64,000 nucleotides of DNA, from assembly GCF_001704415.2 (NCBI RefSeq), contig NC_030826.1:34157324-34221323 (forward strand), written 5' to 3'. The notes under the pieces were generated by a model. That model was not told where the DNA came from. It searched no databases and saw nothing but the letters and a program-made list of their open reading frames with translations. Positions 33,801 to 43,800 of the stretch are shown one piece after another (within the stretch, counting starts at the first letter, position 1; each line of letters opens with the position of its first letter). Made by a program: the position numbers and the translations under genes. This stretch comes from Capra hircus (lineage: Eukaryota; Chordata; Mammalia; Artiodactyla; Bovidae).

Positions 33801-36800
33801 AGTGAGACCAGGCTGGCACATAAAGCATTGGGCAGTGGGAACTTCCTACTTGGGTCAAAGGTATGAGAGAATTACTGTTGTGATTTCAGACAAAGGTGGT
33901 AAATTTTGCCATCGTAATACTTCATCATGTTGGTGGTCACACCAACTGTAGATTCGATTGTGTTATGCCGGGGGGTGGAGGGGTGTTGGAGAAGTCTTGG
34001 AGTCAGGCAAGCTGCAGCTTCATGACACAGCCACTGTCCTTGGGAGCTGGTGGGGCTGTGGCTCCTCCTCCCCTGCTTTACCCAGTAGCTATTGACCATG
34101 TGGAGTGAGGAGACCGGGCGCTGCCATGGAAGTCTGGGTGGTCAGTCGGTGTCAGCAGTGAGGTCATGAGCGCCTCCACTCCTCCTTTAACTGCCCTTTT
34201 TAAAAAATCTTTCCCACAGAAAGGAAGAGGTTCTATCAGAATGTCAGCATCTCACAGGGTGAAGGTGAGTGTCTGGAATTTTCTCTGCCTCTTTTTATTT
34301 CTGTGAATGGGAGGTGAGGGACACTTTTCACCTACAGCCAGCTCCTTAGTGAGCTTGTCCTAGCGCTCTTGTTGGGTATATTTCTATAAGCCATTCCCCA
34401 CAAAGGGACTTGTGGCGTCTTGCATCAAATCAAGTAGCCAAATATAGAGGTGATCATTCCACTTTGCCTATCAACCTGAGAGGTTTCCATTCGATCTTTC
34501 AAGGTGGCTTCGAGATCAACCTGGACCACAGGAAGCTGAGGACGCCCCAGGGCAAGCTCTTCACTGTCCCCAGCGAGGCCCTGGCCATTGCCGTGGCCAC
34601 TGAGTGGGACTCCCAGCAGGACACCATCAAGATGTACACCATGCACCTGGTAACAGGTCACAGCCCGCCCCTGTGGCCACCACAGGCTTCCTGGGGCCCT
34701 GGGCAGGGGTACGGGTCCTGTCCTGATTCCAGTAAGGCTCTGGGAGGCCCCCAGTAGACAGCCCACCCCACTCCCAGCCCAGGCTTGGTTCTTCCAGATT
34801 CTTGGGGCACACGTCCTTCCCTGGTCACTTTTCCGCTGCAGCAGCCACGCTTTGTTTGGTTGGCTCTTGTGCTCTGTGGTGTTCTGGGTCAGGAAGAGAC
34901 AAAGTGGGGAGAGCCCATGTTTCCTGGCACGTGGACCCAGGCCCTAGGCAGGCTCCTTGGCCTCAGGCCTGTGAGCCAGCCTCCCCTGGACTGTGGGGGA
35001 GCAGGGGTGACTGCTGCAGACGGAGCCTTAGAGGGGCTCTGCAGCCTGCAGTCCACAGGGAGGATCCAGAGAAGCTGTCCTGGCCTGGCAGCTCTGTCCC
35101 CCGCCATCTGAGGCTTAGGGGGCCGGGTGGTGAGCGACTTGCCTGGATCCAGCAGTGCATTCATGTCTCCTGACTCTGGTCTCCTTGGGCCTGGGTGTCC
35201 ACGGCTCTGAGCTATCACTGCTGTCACAGTGGTAGCACCTCCTGGAAAATACCACAGGGCCTGGTGGTACAGAGCCTGAGACCTTGAGGGAGTTCATTCC
35301 TCCCGGGGCCTGGGCAAGGCTCTCAGGATGCTGACGGGCTTTCTCTCTGTGCCTTTGATCCAGACCACACTGTGCAACACGTCTCTGGACAACCCCACCC
35401 AGCGGGACAAGGACCAGCTCATCCGGGCGGCCGTGAAGTTCTTGGACACCGACACCGTCTGGTAATGGACGTGTGGGCAGCCTTTCCCAGGGCCCCAGCA
35501 AGTCCCTCGGGCCTTTTGCTCAGAGTGGTCTCCATGGAGGAAGCAGTGGACCCTCTGACTCCTCAGCACTCTACTGCTCCGCAGACTCTGGGAGAGAGGA
35601 CGTGACGGCTGCACCAGTGTCGGGACCAGCCCTCCTGTAGCCCAGCAGCTGTCCCCCGGCCTGGGACGCAGGGGCTGTTGGCCTCTGTGGCTGTCGCAGG
35701 CTCCACGGCCCAGGGGTCACTTCTGACCATTAGCAGGTTCTCACAGGCATGGTCATCACTCCTCACCTGGGCTGCAGATGGTCTGTCCTTGGCGTCCAGA
35801 AGCTGGTCTCCTCCTTGGCTCGTTTTCGCAGCCAGGTTCTTAGGGTGTTGACTGGATGTGGAAGGAACAGTTGAGCCCCCCAGATGCTCTGGGGTTACCA
35901 CCCAGGTGGCACTTAAGGTCTGCTCTGGGGCAAGGGGCAGAGCAGGCCCCTGCAGAGGCCGTGGTGCTGCTGTTGGAATATCTATGCCGTCTGTGTTGGG
36001 GACAATTTGGTGACAGGGAGGGAGCCCTTCCAGTCCAGCTCAGGGAGGGGGTCTTCTTGGGAGCATCCCGACTCAGAGAGCAGAGCCATGGGAGCCTCCC
36101 TCTGCCCTAGGCCCGCTCTTCCCCACTGGGCAGCGCCCCCTCCATCCCTCTGCACCCCCACTGCCTCTCTGCCACTTGTGCTCACACCAGCCTGGCCTCC
36201 CTGAGCTCACCCATTGGGTTCCTGTCTGCGACACCCTTGAACTCAGCTGACCCTAGCTCTGTCTCTTGGGGCGTCAGGCAGGGCCACCAGCGGCCGCATC
36301 TGTAATTGGGAGGGAGGCAGGCTTGCAAGGGGTGTACAGGCAGCTGGGTCTCGCCGCCTCTTGGGAGAGGAGGGGACGGCAGGATGCAATGATGAGCTGG
36401 CACAGAATCCTAGGACCCGGGGTGTGAGTCAGGACAGTGTAGTGTGACGAGCAGCACTGGGCAGCGCTGTGGGCCCTGACTGGTCAATAACCAGGGACGT
36501 TTGGGACAGTGGGACTCAAAGTCAAGGGTCCAGGGAACCCTTGGAGGGCTTATGAAGCTGCAGGCTCCTGGTCTCCGTCCTGTGAGGGTGTGGGTTTCCA
36601 ACAGGTCCTGGATAAGCCCTGGGCCACTCTTTGAGAGCCCTGCTAATATAGGGGGAAGGCAGGGGTGGAGGGGTGGTGGTGGAGAGGTTTTCTGCTGTTG
36701 CCTTTCATGTTTCTGTATCTGTCACTGGATGAGAGAATTGTACTTTTTTATTAATGGAGGCACTTTTGCACTGAATTAGCTACAGGGTGGAAGAACCAGA

Positions 36801-39800
36801 GACGCTGGTGGAGCTGCAGAGGAATGAGTGGGACCCAGTCATCAGCTGGGCCGAGAGGAGGTGAGATGCCCCACACCCGGCAGCTGGGGTCCGGGCCACA
36901 CTGGACAGCCAGGGCCCTGAGCTGGTTGACGTTCGGAGTTCAGGGCACCAGGGGACTTGGACAGTACAGGCCCCCTTGAGGGTAGATGCAGCTAAAGTGC
37001 TTCTGCCCCATTGGTTGTGCGACTTTGGGGTGGTGACCTGATTCCTCTGAGCTTCCCTTTCTGTGTGTGGGGCTTGTGACCCCTGTCTCCTTGGGTGTCA
37101 TAAGGAGTACACAGAGTGCTGCACACTGCTGGGCACACAGTGGTGCCTACACTGGCCGCTACCATCCTGCTTGTTGTCACAGTTGCTCTGTGGCTGAATC
37201 AGAGCCAGGTGTGTGACCTGGACACACATGGAGGACAGTCTGGGCAGGGCCTTGTGGAGGGATAGTCCAGGGACTGGTGAGGCCCAGTGGCTTCCTTCCC
37301 AGGAAGACACTTGTGCAGAGTGGACAGACCAGTGATGTGAGCAGGGTTCGGTCAGGTTTATTTCATCCCAGGTTGTTGGGAAGGGCTCCTAGCCTGGGCT
37401 CTCTGACCTTGGTGTTCCGTAAGCTTGCACACTTGGAGTGGTTTGGACATAGCATTTTTCATCCGTACACATTTCCTGAGCACCCATGATGTGTTGGCAT
37501 CCTCTGGTTTTGTAGTAAGAGGCGGAGCCAGCGCACTGAAGGATCAGGTAAAACCTGACAACTGGATGCCACGAGAGAACTGAGGATGCGATGCCATTTC
37601 ACTGGGGAGCTCGGTGACGTGAGACATGAGCTCGGTGCCTGCAGGTTTTTGCTGTGGCACGAAGTTGTCCACTTTTGGTGGCAGTTAAGATTTCTCACCT
37701 ATAATATTAATAGATTATAGGAAAAAGTGGCCCCTTCCTGTGTTTCATTTGTACTAGAAACTTCAGGAAGAATGTTTCTAAACCGATGAGAAAGATCAGC
37801 GATATATGAAAGAAAATTACAAAAATTGCTTTCATTTCATTACATTTTTCCTGCATTTTACATAGCTATGATTGTTCTTGAAAATGTTTTGTTTTTGAAG
37901 CCAGCTCATGCCCGCTGGGACAGTGCCTTGTGTGTGTGATGGAGGCTTATTAATAAACGTGTGAAAAAGTGATTGACTGATACAGGATTGTGGCTTAGTC
38001 GGTAAAGGATCTGCCTACAATGCAAGAGACGCAGGTTCGATCCCTGGGTGGGGAAGATCCCCCGGGGGAGGAAATGGCAACCCACTCCAGTATTCTTGCC
38101 TGGAGAATCCCATGGACATGGACAGAGAAATCTGTCAGGGTACAGTCCATGGGGTTATAAGAATCAGACACGACTTAGTGACTAACCACAGGATGTACAC
38201 AAGTACCATTGTAAGGAAAACAATATTTGAAAGAAGCCTTTTATGGTTCACATGTGAAGACTTCCTTCTGAAAAGCAGGCAGCCCACAGCTCTGATGGAC
38301 CTTCATGCCAATGAGTTCAAGTTTCAGGAGCTGCCTGTGGCCCCTCCTTCCTAACTTGCCAGCCCTAGCTTCATGCATAGTTGATCTGTCCTCTGCTCCT
38401 AAGGAACAGAAGGTTATAGGTCAGGAGGCCTGATGGCAGTGGCTCCCAAAACCCCCAATGGGGCCTGTGTGTGCTGGGCAGGCTGGGGCTTTGCTTCTGG
38501 GCAGAAGCGGGGCTGTGCAGCTGGACAGACTCACGCGGGGCCTCTTCCTTCTAGGTACGGCGTGGAGATCGGCTCTTCCACCAGCATCACGGGGCCCAGC
38601 ATCCCTGCCCGGACTCGGGAGGTGATGGTCAGCCACTTGGCCTCTTACAACATGTGGGCCCTGCAGGGTGCGTGGTGTTTCCTGTGGGCCATGGAGGGTG
38701 GGCATGATGGGCATGGTGTGCAGAGCCCAGGGTTACCGGAGCACTGGGTTGGCGGGGGAGACGCTGTCACCTGGTTCATGGACTGGCAGTCTCACCCCTC
38801 CCAGGATGACGTGGCTGTCTCCTCTTCAGGAGCCTCCATTCCAGTCCCCCTGTCCCGGCTATAGTCACGGGGGTGGAGTGCTCGCTCTGACGGGCAGAGC
38901 CAGGTCTGGTGCCTTCACAGGCAGGGGCAGAGGAGGGACTCCTGAGGAGAGCAGAGGCTCCTGAGAATGTAGAAGGGCTGGCACCCCACCTGGCGGCTCC
39001 CTGCACACAGCAGGACCCCGGGGCCAACCTGGCTGTGTCCCCATAGGGATTGAGTTTGTGGTGACCCAGCTCAAGTCCCTGGTGCTGACCTTGGGGCTGA
39101 TGGACCTGCACCTGACGGTGGAGCAGGCTGTCCTACTGTCGCGCCTGGAGGAGGAGTACCAGGTGAGGTGGAGCTGGAGCCCCACTGTGGTGGAGGCTCC
39201 GGGTGGCCCCCCAGGTGCCCTGGGGCCGCCTGTGTGCTCACGGAGGCTAAGCCTGGACACGCAGACAGGCACCCTGGGTCACCGAGGCTGCTTCGAGTCC
39301 ATGTCTGATGTAGTGGCTCAGAATGAACAAGGCTTGGCTGCTCTGCCGTTGGCATTTTTTTAACTCAGAATCACCATGTTCTCTGCAGTTCCCTTGTTAC
39401 TTCTCCAGCCTCAGAAGGTTAATTGCTATTACAAATTGACTCCTAGCATGATGAAAAGCCTTTTGTAATGACAGTTTTTCCCAAGTTGGTCTAGTTATCT
39501 GCTTGGAAAAATGCCAAGGGGAAAAGCTGGTTTGTGTCACAAGAGAGCTGGCAACTCTGGTGTCAGAGCCAGCTGGGTGGGAGCAGGGGCGGGCAGCAGG
39601 AGCAGGAAGCCTGGCTTCTGGTCTGGGCTCTGTCCTTGGCTGTAGGACCCAAGCAGGGCCATTGTTCCTTGAACCTCACTTTCTCTCTGACAAACAGTTC
39701 TGAGTATAAAATGCTCTTCAGATGTTCTGGACACCCAGAATGCAGGCAGGTCCCAAGTGTCAGGGTGGGCAGGCCAGGCCTCCATTCTCACCTGCTGCTC

Positions 39801-40018
39801 CCCTGCATGCCTCCTCCCCTCAGCCATGGGGGGTCATGGCTTTGGCAGTCACCCTGCAGCCTGTCCCGTCCTCTCCTCAGATCCAGAAGTGGGGCAACAT
39901 CGAGTGGGCCCACGACTACGAGCTGCAGGAGCTGCGGGCGCGCACGGCCGCCGGCACCCTCTTCGTGCATCTCTGCTCCGAGAGCACAGCCATCAAGCAC
40001 AAGCTGCTGCAGGGGTGA
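27832..40018 (+). CDS. ATPAF2: ATPAF2, mitochondrial F1-ATPase assembly factor 2 (8 coding exons)
   Basis: Matrix chaperone of the ATP12 family that binds the F1 alpha subunit during ATP synthase assembly. Coding exons: 27832-27964, 34220-34264, 34504-34649, 35364-35461, 36780-36860, 38555-38667, 39047-39162, 39881-40018; total 870 nt = 289 residues plus TGA, the human length. All introns are GT-AG. The N-terminus (MWRSCLRLRDGGRRLLNRPR..) is Arg-rich without acidic runs, typical of a mitochondrial targeting peptide. The ATP12 core starts around RFYQNVSISQGEGGFEINLD. W94 in VATEWDSQ, the residue altered (W94R) in human complex V deficiency, is intact. Exon 8 ends HKLLQG. The start matches the human start and is the first ATG in its frame in the exon. 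Confidence 0.97.
29139..29342 (+). repeat. Bov-tA SINE
   Basis: Full pattern from TGGCTCAGATGGTAAAGAAT through GGTTCAATCCCTGGGTTGGG and CAGTCCATGGGGTTGCAGAG to GAGCGACTAAGCACAG. Confidence 0.9.
29488..29685 (-). repeat. Bov-tA SINE, reverse orientation
   Basis: It reads AAGTCGCTCAGTCGTGTCCG through CCAGGGATTGAACCGGGGTC to TTTAACCTGTGAGCCACCGG, the reverse complement of Bov-tA, with little divergence. Confidence 0.9.
29766..30004 (+). repeat. Bov-tA SINE with 12-bp target-site duplication
   Basis: The SINE (29778-29992) is flanked by AAGGTTCGTCCT (29766-29777) and AAGGTTTGTCCT (29993-30004), one mismatch. The flanking L1 reads through when one copy is removed. Confidence 0.88.
30219..30425 (+). 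repeat. Bov-tA SINE, older copy
   Basis: The pattern GTGGCTCAGGGTTAAAGAAT..GAGAAGGGAATGGCAACCCA..GGACACAACTAAAGCAAT matches Bov-tA but with more changes than the neighbouring copies. Confidence 0.85.
30636..31172 (+). mobile_element. 5'-truncated BovB LINE, copy 1
   Basis: BovB reverse-transcriptase C-terminal sequence: a 128-codon frame includes VVYGCESWTVKKAECQRID and FELWCWRRLLRVPW, then stops early. The 3' end has the ACTGA-type repeat (GAACTGAACTGAACTGAA). The element is dead. Confidence 0.9.
31326..31796. other. GC-rich unique block in ATPAF2 intron 1 with a ZNF143-like motif
   Basis: Between the L1 nest and a BovB copy there is a non-repeat block that is CpG-rich at about 31380-31580. 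At 31459-31484 the word GTGCATTGTGGGGGTTGCAG closely resembles the ZNF143 consensus (GCATTCTGGGAATTGTAGT type). I recognise no coding exon. It may be an orphan or alternative promoter. Confidence 0.45.
31797..32575 (+). mobile_element. 5'-truncated BovB LINE, copy 2, with RT remnants
   Basis: Two broken frames are visible. One holds the palm region (KVESEKVGLKLNIQKTKIMA, 31809-32072) and ends at a stop. The other (32128-32559) holds MYGCESRTVKKAERRRIDAF and LRVPWTARRSNQSILKEIS. The 3' end has the ACTGA repeat. It has the same orientation as copy 1, 625 bp away. No endonuclease domain is present, so it is immobile. Confidence 0.92.
32576..34219. other. Distal part of ATPAF2 intron 1, no gene seen
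   Basis: Unique-looking pyrimidine-rich sequence with a CCCCCACCCC-rich run near 33505-33530. Some L2/MIR-like words occur around 32880-33100 (e.g. 'cctgccaggctcctccccag'). No supported exon or RNA gene. Confidence 0.5.
36990..37145 (-). repeat. MIR-like fragment in ATPAF2 intron 5
   Basis: Degenerate words CTCTGAGCTTCCCTTTCTGT and ATAAGGAGTACACAGAGTGC..GCTGGGCACACAGTGG are in the order expected of a MIR in reverse orientation. Confidence 0.5.
37984..38188 (+). repeat. Bov-tA SINE in ATPAF2 intron 5
   Basis: GTGGCTTAGTCGGTAAAGGA..GGTTCGATCCCTGGGTGGGG..GGCAACCCACTCCAGTATTC..GACACGACTTAGTGACTAA is a full-length Bov-tA. Confidence 0.9.
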
Positions 40019-40839
40019 CGCCGGCCCTCAGCCTGAGATGGAGATGCTGTGGCCAGTGGAGGCTGGTTTGGGCTGAGCCAGGGCGTGGGTACCAGTGACT
40101 GGTTATACTGAACATTTCTCCGCCTGGAAGTGAGAGGAGCTGCCACTCATCTTGTTCCTACTGTCATGTCTGGGTCCCGGAGGCCACCCCGCTGACCTGC
40201 AGGACACTCGCTGCCCACCAGGACTTTCTTGTCTGGTGGCCCTCAACCTTTTTTTTCCCCTGGTTTTTAATCAAACTTTTAAAGTGAAGCTGTCTGTTTC
40301 TGTTTGTTCCTACTGTTTTAGCAAAGTGATTTACTTGTGAAAACAGAAAACAATCTTTGTTGTTCCTGGGTTAAAAGCCTGGGCAAGGTCACCTGACACG
40401 CACACATCCTGTTCAAGGAGCCACTGCAGGGCCCTGGCACAGAGGGGTCTCGGATGCCTGGGCCCAAGTGAGGGGGCGGGAGGAGTCTGCAAGATTCGGG
40501 CACAAAGGCTCCAGAGCCACCCAGCCTTGCTCACCCGCCTCCCCTCCCCAGCACTGTCCCCACACCCTGAGTGTGCTAGGAGGAGGTGCTTGTCACCTCC
40601 CCACCTCACAGATAACACCAGCTGCGCTCTCAGCTCCGGAGGGTCCTTGGGTCCTCACAGCCTCCACCTTGGGAAGCCAGCTGGGCCCCTGAGGAAGGGC
40701 CTCCCCTGGACAAGAAGGGGCAGCCAAGAGCCTAGGAGTCACTCTAAGCAGTCACCAGCTGCTGAGATGCAGACACAAAGAGGATGGAGAAAGCTGACAG
40801 AAGTGTTTTATTTCTCTACCTGTCCAGTGGGGGTCAGCC
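40019..40839. other. Convergent 3' ends of ATPAF2 and DRC3
   Basis: ATPAF2 has no canonical AATAAA after its stop. AATCAA at 40269-40274, about 250 nt past the stop, sits in a TTTTTAATCAAACTTTTAAA context that looks like a mutated signal. DRC3, on the other strand, has AATAAA at 40812-40807, only about 28 nt past its stop. The two genes end about 0.5 kb apart tail-to-tail. The gap contains no gene I can support. Confidence 0.6.
40807..40812 (-). terminator. DRC3: DRC3 poly(A) signal AATAAA
   Basis: TTTATT on the plus strand, just past the DRC3 stop (TAG at 40842-40840). It predicts a very short 3' UTR of about 45-60 nt. Confidence 0.75.
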
Positions 40840-43800
40840 CTAGTCCAGGAGGTCCCCACACTCCAGGCTGTCCAACTCGCTCTGCACGTGGTCGACGTAC
40901 TGGTTGATCTCCTTCACACGTTTGCGGTTCCTCATGATCTCATCCTTGTGAATCTGAGGGCAAGGTGGATCTTGAGACTGTCTGCCTGAGTCTGCCCCAC
41001 CCCCACCCACGTGTGGCTCCACCCCCTGCCACCTGCCCTTGCCATACATCTGCTCACCTTGTCCAGCAGGTGTGTGCACCAGGAGTTGACCCTGGTCACC
41101 AGCTCGTCCTCGCGATTGTCAATCTTCAGGAGGTGGATGTCATGCGAGGCCCCAACTGCGTTAACTATCGTGTCTTTGTCAACGAAGAGCTGGGAAGGAA
41201 AGAGTGGGTGAGGGGCCTAGATCCACCCTCAGTGCAGAGCTGCTGAGCCGGTGGGGAGAGGGGCTGAGGTCCCTGGGGGCGGAGGCAGAGCCTGCTCTGT
41301 GTCCCCACGTCCTTGCTGTTGGCCCAGCAGTGCCAGTGATGGGGCAAGGGCCCCCGGGCAGCAAAGCAGTCCCCGTGGGGAGTGTGCCCTTCCCCCAAAG
41401 ACAGGACCAGCCCTGTGACTTCACCAAGGTTCTCAAGTCCAACCTGCCTGAAACCTGCCATCAGGTGGGAAATGTGAGGCCAGCCGGGGGTCTTGGGGCT
41501 GCTCTGAGGACAGAAGGCGCCATACGCCTGCCAATGGGTCTCTGCCGCTCTCATGTCAACCCAGTGGACCTGAGCTCCTACTGGGGCTCCTGCCGTCATG
41601 TTCCCACCCGGTTCCCCACTGTGGATGACACTGTGGGTCGGTGCTCCCCCCAGGCCTGGCTGGAGGTCCCCGGAGCGGGCAGATAGACCTCCGCAGTGCT
41701 CTTCCAGTAGCTAGAGGGAATCTCAGATCTTAACTTCCCTTGTAGTCACTGCGTCTTACAAAGTGCCAGAACCCCCACTTTGGGAAAGCAGGCTGTCCCA
41801 AACCCAAAAGGTTTCAACCAACCTGTCAGTTGAAACCACATAGTGGTCAGGAGCTCCTCTTTAGTGGGGCCGCTCTGGGTGCTTTACTTGTTAGCCTGTC
41901 ACCTGCCTATCTCCCCTTCCGCAGGTGCGAAATTAACGCTCCCAGAGGGGTTCAAGCTTTCCGGGGGGCGGGCCCCATGACGCCACCGCCCACAAGGGGT
42001 CCCGCCCACTGGACTCCAGCCCCGCCCCCCGCAATCACCGAGCGCACGTCGTCTGGCAGGTCCTCGTCCATCTCGCCCTTGACTATCTTCTCCAGGATGT
42101 TGATAGCGATCTCCAGGAGCTTCTCGTGGTGGTGGTTCTCCAGGTCCCGGCACTGCGCCATCGTGCAGCCAGAGTTAAGCCAAGGCCGGGCCAAGCAGGC
42201 TGGGGCACCCTCCCCTGCGCTGGCCCAGCTTGTCCCCCTACGGGCCCTCTGAGTCCTCCGGCTCCCTCCACACCCCTTGGGGTCCCTTCTGGTCCCCTCC
42301 CCCACAGCCCTTTGTCCCTGCTGCTTGCAGCTCTCACTCTCCGTTGTATCCTGAAGGCCTCCTCTCGGAATCACTTCTCCCCATCCTCTGCTGCCCCCTG
42401 AGCCGGAAACGTCCTCCCCACCTCTCCAGCTGATCCCTCTGGCTCACCCTCTGATCCTCACTTAGTGGACTCTCCCTCAGGGAGAGTCCCGACCTCCGCT
42501 CGGCTGCTGCCATCGCTCTGACAGCAGGATTGGGCCCAGGAGGACAGGGGTGAACTTCAGGGCCCTGAGTTCAGGTGACAAAAGGCTGGGCATGCCCCAC
42601 ATGTCAGCCCCTAACCTGACGCTGATCTGCTTACGGATGACTTGTCAGTGGCATCAGCATAGAGGTTGCCTACCCCTGGGCCCAGCACCTGCAGCATGGG
42701 CTGGTCCGGGGGAGGATTCTGGGGTGTGGTCTCCAGGTGAGGTCACTCGTGCTGCAGGCGGCAGCCTGTGGAGCAACCCGCTATCTGGACTTCTGCTCTA
42801 ACAAGGCGCCTTTGTGCTGGGGGTCAGGAAACATTCCTTAAACGCTCCAGAGAGTTGGCAAACCTCCACCTCTTGAAGGTGGGCTTCCTTCCTTGGTGAG
42901 AATGGGAGGTCTTACAACCCCAGTTTCAAAGGTGGAGATGCCCATTAAACAGGGTCCTGTTTAATCTCACCTTGGTGGAGATAACAGATCTTCCTGTAAG
43001 TCAAAAGGGGCATAGGCAGTTCTGGTAAAATGTGAAGTCTGATTATAAAGCGCTGGATTTTTACTCTTTGCCAGTGTGTCTCGGGCTCTGGTGGCAGTGG
43101 GAGGGAGCAGGCATGGGAACCCACAGGGAGCCACCTGGAAGAGACCCCACTTATTTTCATCTTTTGTAAGCAGTGCAGAAGCTCTACCCTCTGTGTCTTT
43201 GGTTTAGAATGTGGGCACCTCCCCATGGGTCTGGTGGCGGGCACCATGTTGTGGGCAGGAGCCCCTGGCCCACAGTGCCTCCCCGGAGGGTCCTCAAGGA
43301 AAGGATATAGGCTCTGGACGTTCTCCACAAAGAGTCCCACCAGGTCGATAATGTTCCTTTCAAACATGTTTATAGTCTCCTGAAAATGATAAAGAACATG
43401 TGTGTTTAGACGTGAACTCCACTGACTTCACGCCAGAGCCACAGTGCTGCTTACTGCTTACCGGGTGGTGACCCAAGACCTTGAGGGTGAAGACCAACCA
43501 CCTGGCCTCACAGGGGGTGGTGACCACCTTCTCTCAGCTGTCACCCTCCAGCCTGTTCTCTTGCTTACCCCTCAACCTCAGGGCTTTAGTGGGTGCCTTC
43601 TCCAGGCCTTAGCCTGTGCTGTCTCTCTGCTCACCCCCCCAACCCCCCGCAAGTATGCACACACAGAGCTCTGCCCTTTCTGGGGCTTCCCAGTGGCATC
43701 TGGCCCTGTGGACTGTAGGCCATCAGGCCCCTCTGTTCATGAAATTCTCCAGGCAAGAATACTAGAATGGGTTGTCATTTCCTTCTCCAGGGAAATCTTC

